Shown: piece after piece, positions 56,057 through 64,000 of the stretch
Numbering within the stretch: position 1 is the first letter of the stretch
How the letters are laid out: every line of letters starts with the position of its first letter
Source of the DNA: Fragilaria crotonensis
Taxonomy: Eukaryota; Bacillariophyta; Fragilariophyceae; Fragilariales; Fragilariaceae
Length of the DNA: 64,000 nt
Assembly (NCBI GenBank): GCA_022925895.1
Contig: JAKSYS010000334.1
Span: 1-64,000, forward strand
Direction of reading: 5' to 3'
Notes under the pieces: generated by a model
What the model was told of the DNA's origin: nothing
What the model saw: only the letters and a program-made list of their open reading frames with translations
The model's database searches: none
Position numbers and translations under genes: made by a program

Positions 56057-56517
56057 TGTTGAGAATCCCAGATATCTCCTGCCTCGTACGCACGTACTAA
56101 CTCTACCTTACTGTAGATAAACTGACAATACTACCGACTCTAAATTCCGGTTCCAAATATTGTAACTACTTTAGTTACTTCCTTGTCTCAGATCAGTCCT
56201 GCCAACCTTCCCAGACAGGGATCTCTTGTCTTGGTTGGAGATGATCTTAACTCCTCTTTTTAACTCTCCTTTCTCTCTTACTTACAGTCGTCCAATCGCC
56301 ATCTACATCATCAAACAATTGTAGTTTCTTGTCGGGCGATTTACTGTCGTTCGGATACTGTAGATTCTGGATCGTGCGCGTTGCCAACGGAATGCCGTTC
56401 GTAGTTCCCGCGTACACACGACGGAAGCGGGATTCCGGTGCTGGATGTCTGTCTGTTTGCACAGCCAGTACATCCTCACCGGTACTGTCGTTGGTTAGTA
56501 AACGCTTATCCTCGACA
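56057..56517 (-). repeat. 5' LTR of the copia element
   Basis: 461 bp, TG...CA ends, nearly identical to the 3' LTR. It lies about 105 bp upstream of the TAF8-like ATG, pointing away from it. Confidence 0.93.
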
Positions 56518-56523
56518 ACCGGG
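56518..56523. repeat. Target-site duplication of the copia element, right
   Basis: ACCGGG directly after the right LTR, matching 50150-50155. Confidence 0.8.
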
Positions 56524-56622
56524 CACAGCCTCTCGTTCCCAGTTCCCAGGCCGCAAACCATGGATTCTCCTACAACTGCTGCAGCCTAACTCCTCGTTCT
56601 ATTCCCCTCGGCACATTTCATC

Positions 56623-57684
56623 ATGGACTCAGAAGAACTCTATTGCCACGAAATCTCTCGTCGTAGTGTGGCACGAGCTGCCTTGCATCTAGGAATTGAT
56701 GGAATGAGTCAAGACTCGTTGGATGTCATGGCCGACGTCTTGCAGCACTACATGGGTCGCATCGGCAAGACCGTCTCCCATTTGGTAGAGGCTTCGGGAA
56801 GGCCCTCCAGTCATGCCAACGTTCTTGATGCTCTTCAAGCTATTCAGATGACGACTGCTCCTGCGGCTCAACAAGTGAACGAACCGAATCCGATGAGGGA
56901 CCAACGATCCGCTCCTTGGCAGGATTTGGCTGTCTTCTTGTTTGGACCAAAATGGGAGGGTCCAGTAGAATCGGGAGTAGGTGGCAAAGTTGGACCTTCG
57001 GCCTTAGCTAGTGGTTCTGCAGGATGGAAAGCTCCGTATTTGGAGGAAGTTCCACCATTTCCTATAGCTTCGGAAAGTGTTGCAAATCCACATAGGCTAA
57101 AAGACCACGTCGCTCTTTCACTTCATGGTGATGTGTCGGAATTGGGAGAGCGGCAGTTGTGCGAAGACAAGTTGAAAGAAATTCCTGATCAAGTCTTTAC
57201 AGAATGGGGGAATGTTGGAGTGCAACCAAAGCCAGCCGACTCGAAAGCTGACGAAACCAACAAAGACGAGACCAAACAAACGGCACCAGACGAGAACGGA
57301 ACAAAGAACGAAAACGAGGATGAGCCACCTTCAAAGAGACAAAAACTTGAAAACGAATTGGAAGAACCCAACCGAGAGCGCCCTCTGTATATTGCCTCGT
57401 TTATGCCTCCCTTTCCTCAATCCCTGCAATCCGGTCGCTCCATTGTTGACGTCCCAGTCTCCACCGCAGCTAATGCGTCTGAGAATATGTTAGGCGTTCG
57501 TTCATCGCTCGTAGATTTGGGTCAGAAGGCCCAGTATTGGGGTTCGGGATGGGATGCAGCACCCCTGGTGCCTCCCGGGTTGACGCGAACTGAACAACAA
57601 CCACCCGTCGTGGTGCCATTAGGACGAGCCAGTAACGCGCGGGTCAGTCGAATCCTGGAGGGCAGTATGGATGCCGCAAATTAA
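56623..57684 (+). CDS. TAF8-like TFIID subunit (bromodomain-associated histone fold)
   Basis: Single exon, 353 aa. The first 80 residues form a histone fold of the bromodomain-associated type (SVARAALHLGIDGMSQDSLD, VMADVLQHYMGRIGKTVSHL, VEASGRPSSHANVLDALQAI). This is the pattern of TAF8/TAF3 proteins that pair with TAF10 in TFIID. After a variable middle there is a Lys/Glu/Asp-rich stretch with a possible nuclear signal (PPSKRQKLE), then RPLYIASFMPPFPQSLQSG, matching the P-P-F-P element of the TAF8 C-terminal domain. TFIID recruits RNA polymerase II to promoters. TAF3-like or SPT7-like identity cannot be excluded. The upstream region is reduced to about 105 bp by the copia insertion. Confidence 0.65.
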   Translation: MDSEELYCHEISRRSVARAALHLGIDGMSQDSLDVMADVLQHYMGRIGKTVSHLVEASGRPSSHANVLDALQAIQMTTAPAAQQVNEPNPMRDQRSAPWQDLAVFLFGPKWEGPVESGVGGKVGPSALASGSAGWKAPYLEEVPPFPIASESVANPHRLKDHVALSLHGDVSELGERQLCEDKLKEIPDQVFTEWGNVGVQPKPADSKADETNKDETKQTAPDENGTKNENEDEPPSKRQKLENELEEPNRERPLYIASFMPPFPQSLQSGRSIVDVPVSTAANASENMLGVRSSLVDLGQKAQYWGSGWDAAPLVPPGLTRTEQQPPVVVPLGRASNARVSRILEGSMDAAN

Positions 57685-58234
57685 ACGAGGGCACGTCCAG
57701 TGTTAATTGCCAGCACAGCAGCCTTTCGAGTTGACCATTGACTTCGTTATTGAGTATCTCGTGTCGATATTGAGGTGTAGTCGGAATGCTATTTCACAGT
57801 GCACTTAATTTCAGTACTATACTTGACTAAACACGAAGGTCCAAGTTCGGGCCTCTCCCTTACATTCGTATTCTTGACCATGGACCATAAACCTACGTAG
57901 ACAATGCAGGTGCGCTGGTTATGCAACGCTAGGACATCATTGTGAGTATTACAGGCCAATACACTCGTGCTCGAGTACTCCCGTACGAAATTGCATCAAT
58001 ACTTGCTCTACTCTAGACTACTGGTAGTTTTCCTATGATTCAGCGCTCATGTTGATCCATAACAGCCCTAAATGACTGTATCTCTAGAATTGAGAACAAG
58101 GGTACTCCACTGACGTCCAGCGTCCTCCGCTGAGTGAGACGTCCGATGGGCAGCTGCGCAGTCTCTCCGGACGCCGGACTCTGGCCATTCACCTCTATTC
58201 ATACCTACACTCAGCACACTGCATTCATGTGGCG

Positions 58235-58328
58235 TACAGGGTACAGGGTATAGGGTACAGGGTACAGGGTACAGGGTACAGGGTACAGGGTACAGGGTAC
58301 AGGGTACAGGGTACAGGGTACAGGGTAC
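58235..58328. repeat. (GTACAGG)n tandem repeat, about 13 copies
   Basis: Thirteen or so head-to-tail heptamers with a single variant unit near the left end (TATAGGG). It resembles a telomere-like G-rich repeat but is neither TTAGGG nor near a chromosome end, since genes continue on both sides. Confidence 0.9.
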
Positions 58329-59108
58329 ATGGTACATGTACGGTATCATACGTACGGCAAGGTGCAGAGTCTTTATGTGTCCACTATAGTACGATACTAT
58401 GCATAGCTACTACTACTAGCTACAGTAGTGTACGCACGATGAAATTCCTATGCCTTGGTCCGCTGTGCGCTAGTGCGCTTTATCTCTCCGTTGCACCGTT
58501 ATGCATTCAACATTTAAACACAATTCAGCGCTTTCTTATTAATGCCCGGTGGAGCCGTTGGGTGCCTGGTGCCAGGTATTTGGAGATGTGGAGTATTGTA
58601 CTCCACTACAGTACTGGTACATTGTACTCTAGTTAGGACTAGGGAACGACGCTTTATGAGGCGGTTGTTGGAGCCCCTTCTTTCGTGTTCCGAAGAGGGT
58701 TCGGAAAGCGGAAAGCCTTCTGAGGCGCTACAATTTGTACTCAGATATAATAAACCAGCGGTATTCAAGTTCCGTTACCAGCTTATGGAGCATGACACCT
58801 GTAAAAATACGTATGTTTGAACGCAACTGCTGCTAGTGAAATGTCCCGATTTTTCGTATGTCTCCATTGTCATGCATGGTCCTATGAAGGATACAAAGGA
58901 CACAGCGTCATCAATGAGCATGGGATCGATACATGCAGGAAAACATTTTCGTTCTAATTGTACCTTTGACCTGGTACTCGAGGATCTTGGAGATGAATTT
59001 TTTGGAGTCACTTTCTAGTGTGACGAGCATCCGCGAAAGCATTCCTTCGAGTTTGCGGAACTCGATATTTCATTTACTGAAAGCTGAAAAAGGACTCCGA
59101 ATACAGTG

Positions 59109-59111
59109 TAA
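59109..59111. repeat. TAA target-site duplication, left
   Basis: The three bases before the left inverted repeat; the same TAA follows the right repeat at 63475-63477. TWA is the PIF/Harbinger target. Confidence 0.85.
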
Positions 59112-59135
59112 GGCCGATGCTTACAGAAAACAAAA
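59112..59135 (+). repeat. Left terminal inverted repeat of the Harbinger element
   Basis: Starts GGCCGATGCTTACAG; matches 63451-63474 in reverse complement over 24 bases. Confidence 0.92.
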
Positions 59136-59429
59136 CTCGACACACGGACAAAACTCGACGTCATTTTTATAAAAACTCAATGCTTACGTTCTCAAAAGTA
59201 GACATAAACGCTATGTCGGGTTTTGTGAAACCGGGTCCTTTTTGCCATAAAAACAAAGCTCGACGTAGTTTTCTAAGGGGACCCGGCTTCCAACAAAGGT
59301 CGACACTGGAGTACTATCTACCAACCCTGATTGGCGGCAGTTCTAGTCCAATTGGCATCTTTTGCACATTGTTCTTTGATTCGTTTTCTCCTACCTTCTA
59401 CCCCTTTTGAAGCCATTCCTCAAGCAACT

Positions 59430-61228
59430 ATGGGTGTGACAGCGTCGAGGCTCGTTGCTATCAACATGCTGAACGGCCTGTATGGTCGTGGTATTGATGT
59501 TCCGCTCACAGAGCACCATTACTTTGATGAAAATGACGAGATAGACGACGAAAAATTAGAGGAATATCTGATGCAAGAAGGTGACGAAGACGAACAGAAG
59601 GGAAAGGTGCTCCTTGCTTTGGTCAACATGGTTGTACAAGCAAGGAAACGGAAGAGACAAGTGTCACTGGAGTCCAAGCAACGAGAAAATCGTCCAAGGA
59701 AGAAAACCAGGATTGCGCGTCCGAGGTGGTATACTGACCCCATCACACGAGTGCGGCGCAAGAAGACGCCAAAAATGAGCGCATGGTGGGAGGATTACGT
59801 TGATGCTCCGCAGCCAAACAATGCACATTGGTCCAAGGAATTCAGGCAAAACTTCCGCTTGCCCTATGCGTCATATTTGATGATTCTAGATATGATATCG
59901 TCCGAGAAGAGTGAAGGATTGTTTGACAGGTGGAAGGCACACGACAACAGCTGCTACGACCGACAAGAGAACAAAAAGAACAAAAAAGTTTCACCAATCG
60001 AACTCCTTCTTTTAGGTTCCCTTCGTTATCTTGGAAGAGGTTGGACCTTCGACGATATGCGTGATGTAACTTACATCAGTCGTGATGTGCATCGAAAGTT
60101 TTTCCACCAATTCGTGAAGTTTGGTGCAACAGTACTGTATCCAATGTATGTATCGGTGCCCCGCACACAAGAGGACTTGAGAGATTGTGAGAGAGAATAC
60201 AGAGTTGCAGGTTTTCCAGGCTGCATTGGAAGCACCGACGCGACCCATATTCCTCTTGAGAAAGTTTGCTTTTCATTGCGCCAAGCTCATCTTGGGTTCA
60301 AATCAAAAAACACGATGCGAACGTATAATCTCACATGCAATCATCGGCGCCAAATCCTGCATACGACATCAGGCCACCCAGGTAGATGGAATGACAAGAC
60401 ATTGATTCGTTTTGACTCATTTATGTCTGACCTTCGCGATGGAGCCTTTGACAACAAAATGGATTTTGAGTTGACGACGCGACAAGGCATTTCAAGTGAT
60501 GATGTGGGCGAGGATCGGATACTCAAACTTAGAGGGGCATATGTCATCGTAGATAACGGCTACCTTGAGTGGCCTACAACAGTGCCACCCATGAAACATA
60601 CGTGCAACCGATCGGAGTTGAGGTTTTCACAGTGGCTTGAGTCCCTTCGAAAGGATGTCGAGTGCACCTTCGGTATCTTGAAGGGACGTTGGCGGATTCT
60701 TAAGACAGGAATTCGATTGCACAACACGGAAGCCAGTGACAATATTTGGCTGACGTGTTGTGCTCTCACAATATGTTATTGGATGTCGATGGCCTCAACA
60801 AAGCCTGGAAAAATGGTGTTCGTTCCCATTGGGAGATGGAAAGTGGCGAGTTCCGAGATGAAGAGATTCCTTTCGCAGTTCGAAGGTTGATTGATCCGAA
60901 TGGCACCGACGAATTCCGTCTGCGACATTACGATGCTTCGCGATTCGGATTTCAACGCTCGCCAAGACCTGATAGTGATAATGAGGAAGACAATGAAACC
61001 GATGACAATTGTGTCGGCAATCGCAATCGCAATCGCAATTGGAACGAAAATCAAATCAGATCGTTACGAATCCAATCAGGTACACCAGTGAACAAACTGA
61101 ACTTCTTTCAGTTTCGTGCGCTGCTTGTCGAAAACTTCAACGTGCAATTCCATAAGAAAAGTCTTCAGTGGCCAAAAAGACTTGCTCGTGCCTCACCACG
61201 ACACGTTCCTGTCATGATTGCAGCATGA
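59430..61228 (+). pseudogene. PIF/Harbinger DDE transposase (DDE_Tnp_4), one frameshift
   Basis: Begins MGVTASRLVAINMLNGLYG at 59430, about 600 codons in all. An acidic and Arg/Lys-rich N-terminus (RPRKKTRIARPRW) precedes an HTH-like region and the catalytic domain. First Asp in GCIGSTDATHIPLEKV (about 60230), second Asp in AYVIVDNGYLEWPT (about 60545) and Glu in RKDVECTFGILKGRWRIL (about 60660). Just after DNIWLTCCAL the family continues HNMLLDVDGL, but that sequence is in another frame: a one-base loss near 60764-60768. The rest (VENFNVQFHKKSLQWPKR) runs to 61228. The first frame instead ends at 60890. Active-site residues are all present, so only this lesion, or a sequencing error, disables it. 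Confidence 0.85.
61017..61040 (+). repeat. Short AATCGC hexamer repeat in the transposase C-terminus
   Basis: About four units of CAATCG encoding alternating Asn-Arg (GNRNRNRNWN). It marks a variable linker between the catalytic core and the C-terminal block. Confidence 0.6.
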
Positions 61229-61518
61229 CTAACAACATCAATGTCACAACAACAACAACAGGAACATCTCAAGCTTGTACTAACGAATATAGCAACGGCC
61301 TCGTCAAGTACTATCGAGATCAACAACCTGACTTTGAAAGTAGTCCTCCGACAGACGACAAATTGATGTCAACTAGTATGCTACTCAGCACTTCGCAACA
61401 AGGTACTCAAGTGTAGTCGAGTAGCCGTCTAGCTGAAGTAGTAGCTAGCTATATGTAGGATTCCAGTCTATACTAGCACACACGTTCATCACTCGCTCGT
61501 CGATTGCCAAAAAAGTCG

Positions 61519-63186
61519 CTACTTGGTGAAGTCATAGTCTCCGTTGCGAATGATTTGTTGAATATCAGGCGTTTCATCATCGAAGCATGTCTTGCACCAA
61601 GTAATATTGTGCAATCCTCGATTCGTATCGCAACAACAGGCACACACACGAACTTCCCTGCATTTCAAACAGATATGCTTCGTCGGAATCACATTGCACT
61701 CCATGCAAAGAGTCATGTCGTCGTTTCTGCTATCGCTGTCAATTTGTCTTGGAGTACTAGTACTATCCGTCCCGCCACCACTGTCGTTTCCACTGCTCTC
61801 GAAACTTTCGCCAACTCCGATTGGATTCATTCCAATCATTGTCGGGACACGTGCTGGCATTGAACGTCGCTTTGCCATCATCTCGCTATGACGTTTGCAT
61901 TCGAGCTCCTGCAACGTTGCAAGCTCGTCTTCGAGCTTCTCGATTTCTTCTTCATTTGCATTCATCTTGTCAAACAACGTTGAATCGGGTTTTTTCTTGA
62001 ACTTGGATGAAAGAGTGAGCTGTTGGAGAAGTACTTCACTTCTCCTACGACGTGCGGCAAGTTTATCTCGGACAAGACGAACACGCAGATGATGGTGCTG
62101 CTTTTCCTCCTTTTCCATGGCCTCGGCAGCAAGATGCTCGAGAGTCTTGGTCAAGAGAGCCAAGTCCTCGACATTGTCCGCCAAGGGTGGCACAAAAGAA
62201 TTAGTATCCATGTCAACAGTGTCGGCATTGCGTTTCTTTCCACGTCGGTTGTCAGCAGGGGCAGCGCTAGCTGCAATCAAGGCCTTTCTCATCACGCTCC
62301 GAGTTGACGTGCCACGTCCGAATGACGTATTTGCTTTTACTTCGTTGAAAAGACGCGATATCATCTGCTCCCCATCATGAAGGGGGATGTGCCCCCAGAG
62401 AGCCCATGCAAGAAAACCCACACCGGGTTTGAAAAAAGAACCAGGTGGGAGAGGTTGCTGCTCCACCAATCTGTCTCGCCCAATATTGTCAACTTGCAAA
62501 ATTGTCACAGCAGATTCAGTCATCGTCACTGTCCCTGCAGACGAGTCAGTCATCATCGTGGTCGTAGCAGATTCGTCACGAGTTGTCGCCACCACATTCA
62601 AGAGTTTTGCCTTCGCTTCTCGGTCGCAATCGCTCTGCATGGCAACGAGACACCATTTGATATAGTCGTCCCAGTTGGTACCCGATGGAAAAGTTCCATC
62701 GCGATACGGACTCCCCGAAGCAGTAACGAGTCCCATCATCTTCTTGCAAGTCGTCACCACTTCCTTTGCCTTTCGAAGCAACGTTCGACCTGCAATCTTC
62801 TCATTCTTGTTCGCAAAATTCTTCTTCGACAATAGCTCCTTACTGATTGACGTTGGTCCGACAAAAATATTGAGGCCGCCATGCCTATGCAACTTTTGTG
62901 GCATAGTTAGAACAAGTATACCAAATTCATCAGGTTCGGAACTCGTGTACAATCCTGCAAACCTGTGAAGTCCATTGATGAACTGGTCAAGGTAGCTGAT
63001 GATTTCTGGATCATCGCCGCCAAAGTACAGTGCAGTCATAGTCTCTGCCATCGTAGTTTCAGTCATTGAATCACCCCCCTGGGCAATAGTAGGAGAATCG
63101 TAGCATGCAAAGGCAATTAGGGCCTGCATCTCAGACAGGAGCTTCTTTGTGACATTCGTTCCGACTTGCTTGCTTGCTCTCGACAT
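61519..63186 (-). CDS. Harbinger partner protein with coiled coil and Cys-rich zinc-binding-like C-terminus
   Basis: One intact frame of 555 aa from MSRASKQVGTNVTKKLLSEM; an upstream in-frame ATG at 63294 would add 36 residues lying near the promoter. The N-terminal 200 residues form a helical region of unknown fold (YLDQFINGLHRFAGLYTSSE). A low-complexity Thr/Ser segment follows, then ALWGHIPLHDGEQMISRLFN, a basic patch (RRGKKRNADT), a long coiled coil (EHLAAEAMEKEEKQHHHLRV through ELATLQELECKRHSEMM) and a C-terminal Cys cluster (CMECNVIPTKHICLKCREVR, then VCACCCD and WCKTC) that looks like a treble-clef or double zinc site. The usual Harbinger partner is Myb-like; I see no Myb repeat. It probably supplies DNA binding or nuclear import for the transposase; it has outlived the transposase frame. 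Confidence 0.7.
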   Translation of the reverse strand: MSRASKQVGTNVTKKLLSEMQALIAFACYDSPTIAQGGDSMTETTMAETMTALYFGGDDPEIISYLDQFINGLHRFAGLYTSSEPDEFGILVLTMPQKLHRHGGLNIFVGPTSISKELLSKKNFANKNEKIAGRTLLRKAKEVVTTCKKMMGLVTASGSPYRDGTFPSGTNWDDYIKWCLVAMQSDCDREAKAKLLNVVATTRDESATTTMMTDSSAGTVTMTESAVTILQVDNIGRDRLVEQQPLPPGSFFKPGVGFLAWALWGHIPLHDGEQMISRLFNEVKANTSFGRGTSTRSVMRKALIAASAAPADNRRGKKRNADTVDMDTNSFVPPLADNVEDLALLTKTLEHLAAEAMEKEEKQHHHLRVRLVRDKLAARRRRSEVLLQQLTLSSKFKKKPDSTLFDKMNANEEEIEKLEDELATLQELECKRHSEMMAKRRSMPARVPTMIGMNPIGVGESFESSGNDSGGGTDSTSTPRQIDSDSRNDDMTLCMECNVIPTKHICLKCREVRVCACCCDTNRGLHNITWCKTCFDDETPDIQQIIRNGDYDFTK

Positions 63187-63450
63187 GATGGCGCGCCGAA
63201 GTTTGATTGTTTGATGGATATTGTGATCTTTCCAAGAAGCTGGCGCGGCTTTGGATACTCGAATGAAAAGCGTACTGGTATTGTTTCTACACAACGTCGT
63301 TCAACGGCTTGTTGGCAGCACAACTATACCTTGCTATAGAACTAATATATGCTTTTAGATTGTGTATAGGGCTTTTCAAGTTTAAGGTCTGTAAGCAAGT
63401 GATTTTGTCAGACAGAACCATACTGTCGTCGAGTCTGGTTTGGTAAAAGT

Positions 63451-63474
63451 TTTTGTTTTCTGTAAGCATCGGCC
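63451..63474 (-). repeat. Right terminal inverted repeat of the Harbinger element
   Basis: Ends CTGTAAGCATCGGCC, the reverse complement of the left terminus, followed by TAA (63475-63477). Confidence 0.92.
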
Positions 63475-63477
63475 TAA
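63475..63477. repeat. TAA target-site duplication, right
   Basis: Matches 59109-59111; diagnostic of PIF/Harbinger insertion. Confidence 0.85.
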
Positions 63478-63869
63478 GTGGGATTGGTCATGACGCACGA
63501 AGGTCATTTCTGGTTCCCGAGCCAGAATCCGGCTACAAACAATAGTTGTGACCGGCGAACAATTCAATTGGCGGACTCGTGAGTGACGTTTTCGAAGTGG
63601 TTGAAAACTTCCGTCATTTTGTACGGAACTTGACACCTTTGGAGCATCTACGCAAGTCATATGCTGTCTTCAACGGAGCAGCTGTCAGTATTTCAAGGCC
63701 GTACTGGTACGTCGTAGCCCAGACTTGAAGGCATTGTGGATACGACTACGTGCGTATTATTCTACACAGACATACCAGGACCGACCGTCCCGACTGCTGT
63801 TACACACATTATCCTTCCTTGTTCCATATCAACGAAGCGAGAGTTTTCGTTTCTGTCTCGTTTTGTTCC
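63478..63869. promoter_or_regulatory. Upstream region of the gene that runs off the window
   Basis: 392 bp of non-coding sequence between the Harbinger element and the next ATG; a pyrimidine-rich stretch (CGTTTCTGTCTCGTTTTGTTCC) directly precedes the ATG. It should hold the promoter. Confidence 0.45.
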
Positions 63870-64000
63870 ATGATGACATTGAACAAGCTTAAGCCTGCAG
63901 TAACTCCTCCTCGAGCAACAATGTCACAAGAAGACCAGATTCGATCGCGACTGTTGAACCGGCTTGGAATTCATGACAGTCGGGCGGCGTCGGCTGCCCC
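63870..64000 (+). CDS. 5' end of an unidentified gene (partial)
   Basis: From ATG 63870 the frame stays open to the window edge (43 codons), beginning MMTLNKLKPAVTPPRATMSQ and continuing EDQIRSRLLNRLGIHDSRAA. Further in-frame ATGs at 63873 and 63921 are alternatives. It is basic, with no signal peptide and no recognisable domain in this short piece. Confidence 0.5.
   Translation, partial: MMTLNKLKPAVTPPRATMSQEDQIRSRLLNRLGIHDSRAASAA

Larger units (their letters stand above)
50156..56517 (-). mobile_element. Ty1/copia retrotransposon (CoDi-like), complete with both LTRs
   Basis: A 6.36-kb element, transcribed leftwards. LTRs at 56057-56517 (5') and 50156-50614 (3') begin TGTTGAGAATCCC and end CTCGACA, are about 460 bp and appear to differ only by a couple of single-base length changes; the insertion is therefore young. 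Order: gag with a CNKCGKQGHKARDC zinc knuckle (about 56.0-55.1 kb), acidic linker and protease region (about 55.1-54.2 kb), GAG-pre-integrase and integrase (about 54.0-52.4 kb), reverse transcriptase (LLAVVHVDDVALIG near 51.6 kb) and RNase H (LSSTEAEYISLAKGACE near 51 kb). The long frame has about five breaks, so this copy looks non-autonomous despite its youth. The terminal pol frame runs into the 3' LTR. Flanked by an ACCGGG duplication. Confidence 0.93.
57685..59111. other. Intergenic region with GTAC-rich DNA and a 7-bp tandem repeat
   Basis: 1.4 kb between the TAF8-like gene and the Harbinger element. GTAC-rich sequence occurs near 57960-58030 and 58330-58480; the heptamer array is at 58235-58328. 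No gene is supported; peptide readings of the heptamer are artefacts. Confidence 0.5.
59112..63474 (+). mobile_element. PIF/Harbinger DNA transposon, complete ends (4363 bp)
   Basis: Bounded by 24-bp perfect inverted repeats (59112-59135 and 63451-63474, starting GGCCGATGCTTACAG) and a TAA duplication. It carries two convergent genes: a DDE transposase (59430-61228, +) and a Cys-rich partner (63186-61519, -). The layout, TIR-transposase-partner-TIR, is that of Harbinger elements, although the partner is not the usual Myb-like protein. The perfect TIRs and duplication suggest recent insertion, but the transposase has a frameshift. Confidence 0.92.

Noticed and set aside
58235-58328. Internal telomere repeat
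   Set aside because: The unit is GTACAGG, not TTAGGG or a simple variant, and ordinary genes and intact transposons continue on both sides.
1-64000. CRISPR array or bacterial operon
   Set aside because: No regular repeat-spacer structure; spliced genes, a plastid presequence and eukaryotic transposons show nuclear eukaryotic DNA.

Overview
The window reads as nuclear DNA of a diatom, plausibly a raphid pennate, though the species cannot be proved from sequence alone. Three things point that way. One host gene starts with a signal peptide ending in an S|F cleavage site, as in diatom plastid proteins. Genes are compact, with short GT-AG introns of 66-119 bp plus one long one. The mobile elements are kinds I associate with diatoms: Ty1/copia of the CoDi type, PIF/Harbinger, tyrosine-recombinase retroelements, and large KDZ/Plavaka-like transposons.

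Positions 1-25800 are an accessory, transposon-built region. Two near-identical tyrosine-recombinase (YR) retroelements lie in opposite orientation at <1-6887 (+) and 14206-21070 (-). Each has the split direct repeat order A1-body-B1-A2-B2 of the Ngaro/PAT type. The second sits inside a reading frame, without target duplication. Around it are decayed genes: a tandem Myb/SANT-like protein (- strand, 7170-8790); a + strand run with a GNAT acetyltransferase motif, SUMO-interacting-motif repeats, a Ulp1/SENP-like C48 peptidase, an acidic protein and a second papain-like Cys/His module (9548-14205 and 21071-21452); and a convergent KDZ/Plavaka-like transposase (24327-21464, -). I read these as one large, poorly described DNA transposon of about 11 kb without the insertion; its termini were not found. 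A copia gag relic with a striking array of GGA-loop hairpins closes the region.

Positions 26239-33027 hold host genes: a plastid-targeted membrane protein related to plant At5g03900 (+), a convergent methionyl-tRNA synthetase (-), and a divergent alpha-1,6-fucosyltransferase-like Golgi protein (+). Positions 33028-43480 are a gene-poor stretch with a very old relative of the YR elements, recognisable by its RNase H remnant.

Positions 43481-57684 are host genes again: a PP2A B56 subunit with a 1.1-kb first intron (+), a sulfotransferase (-), a mitochondrial-type L-lactate dehydrogenase (-) and a TAF8-like TFIID subunit (+). A young copia element (50156-56517, near-identical LTRs, ACCGGG target duplication) has landed in the divergent promoter between LDH and TAF8. 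A complete PIF/Harbinger transposon (59112-63474; TAA duplication, 24-bp inverted repeats) carries a frameshifted transposase and an unusual Cys-rich partner gene. The last 130 bases open another gene on the + strand. Intergenic DNA repeatedly shows GTAC-rich islands and a 7-bp tandem repeat.
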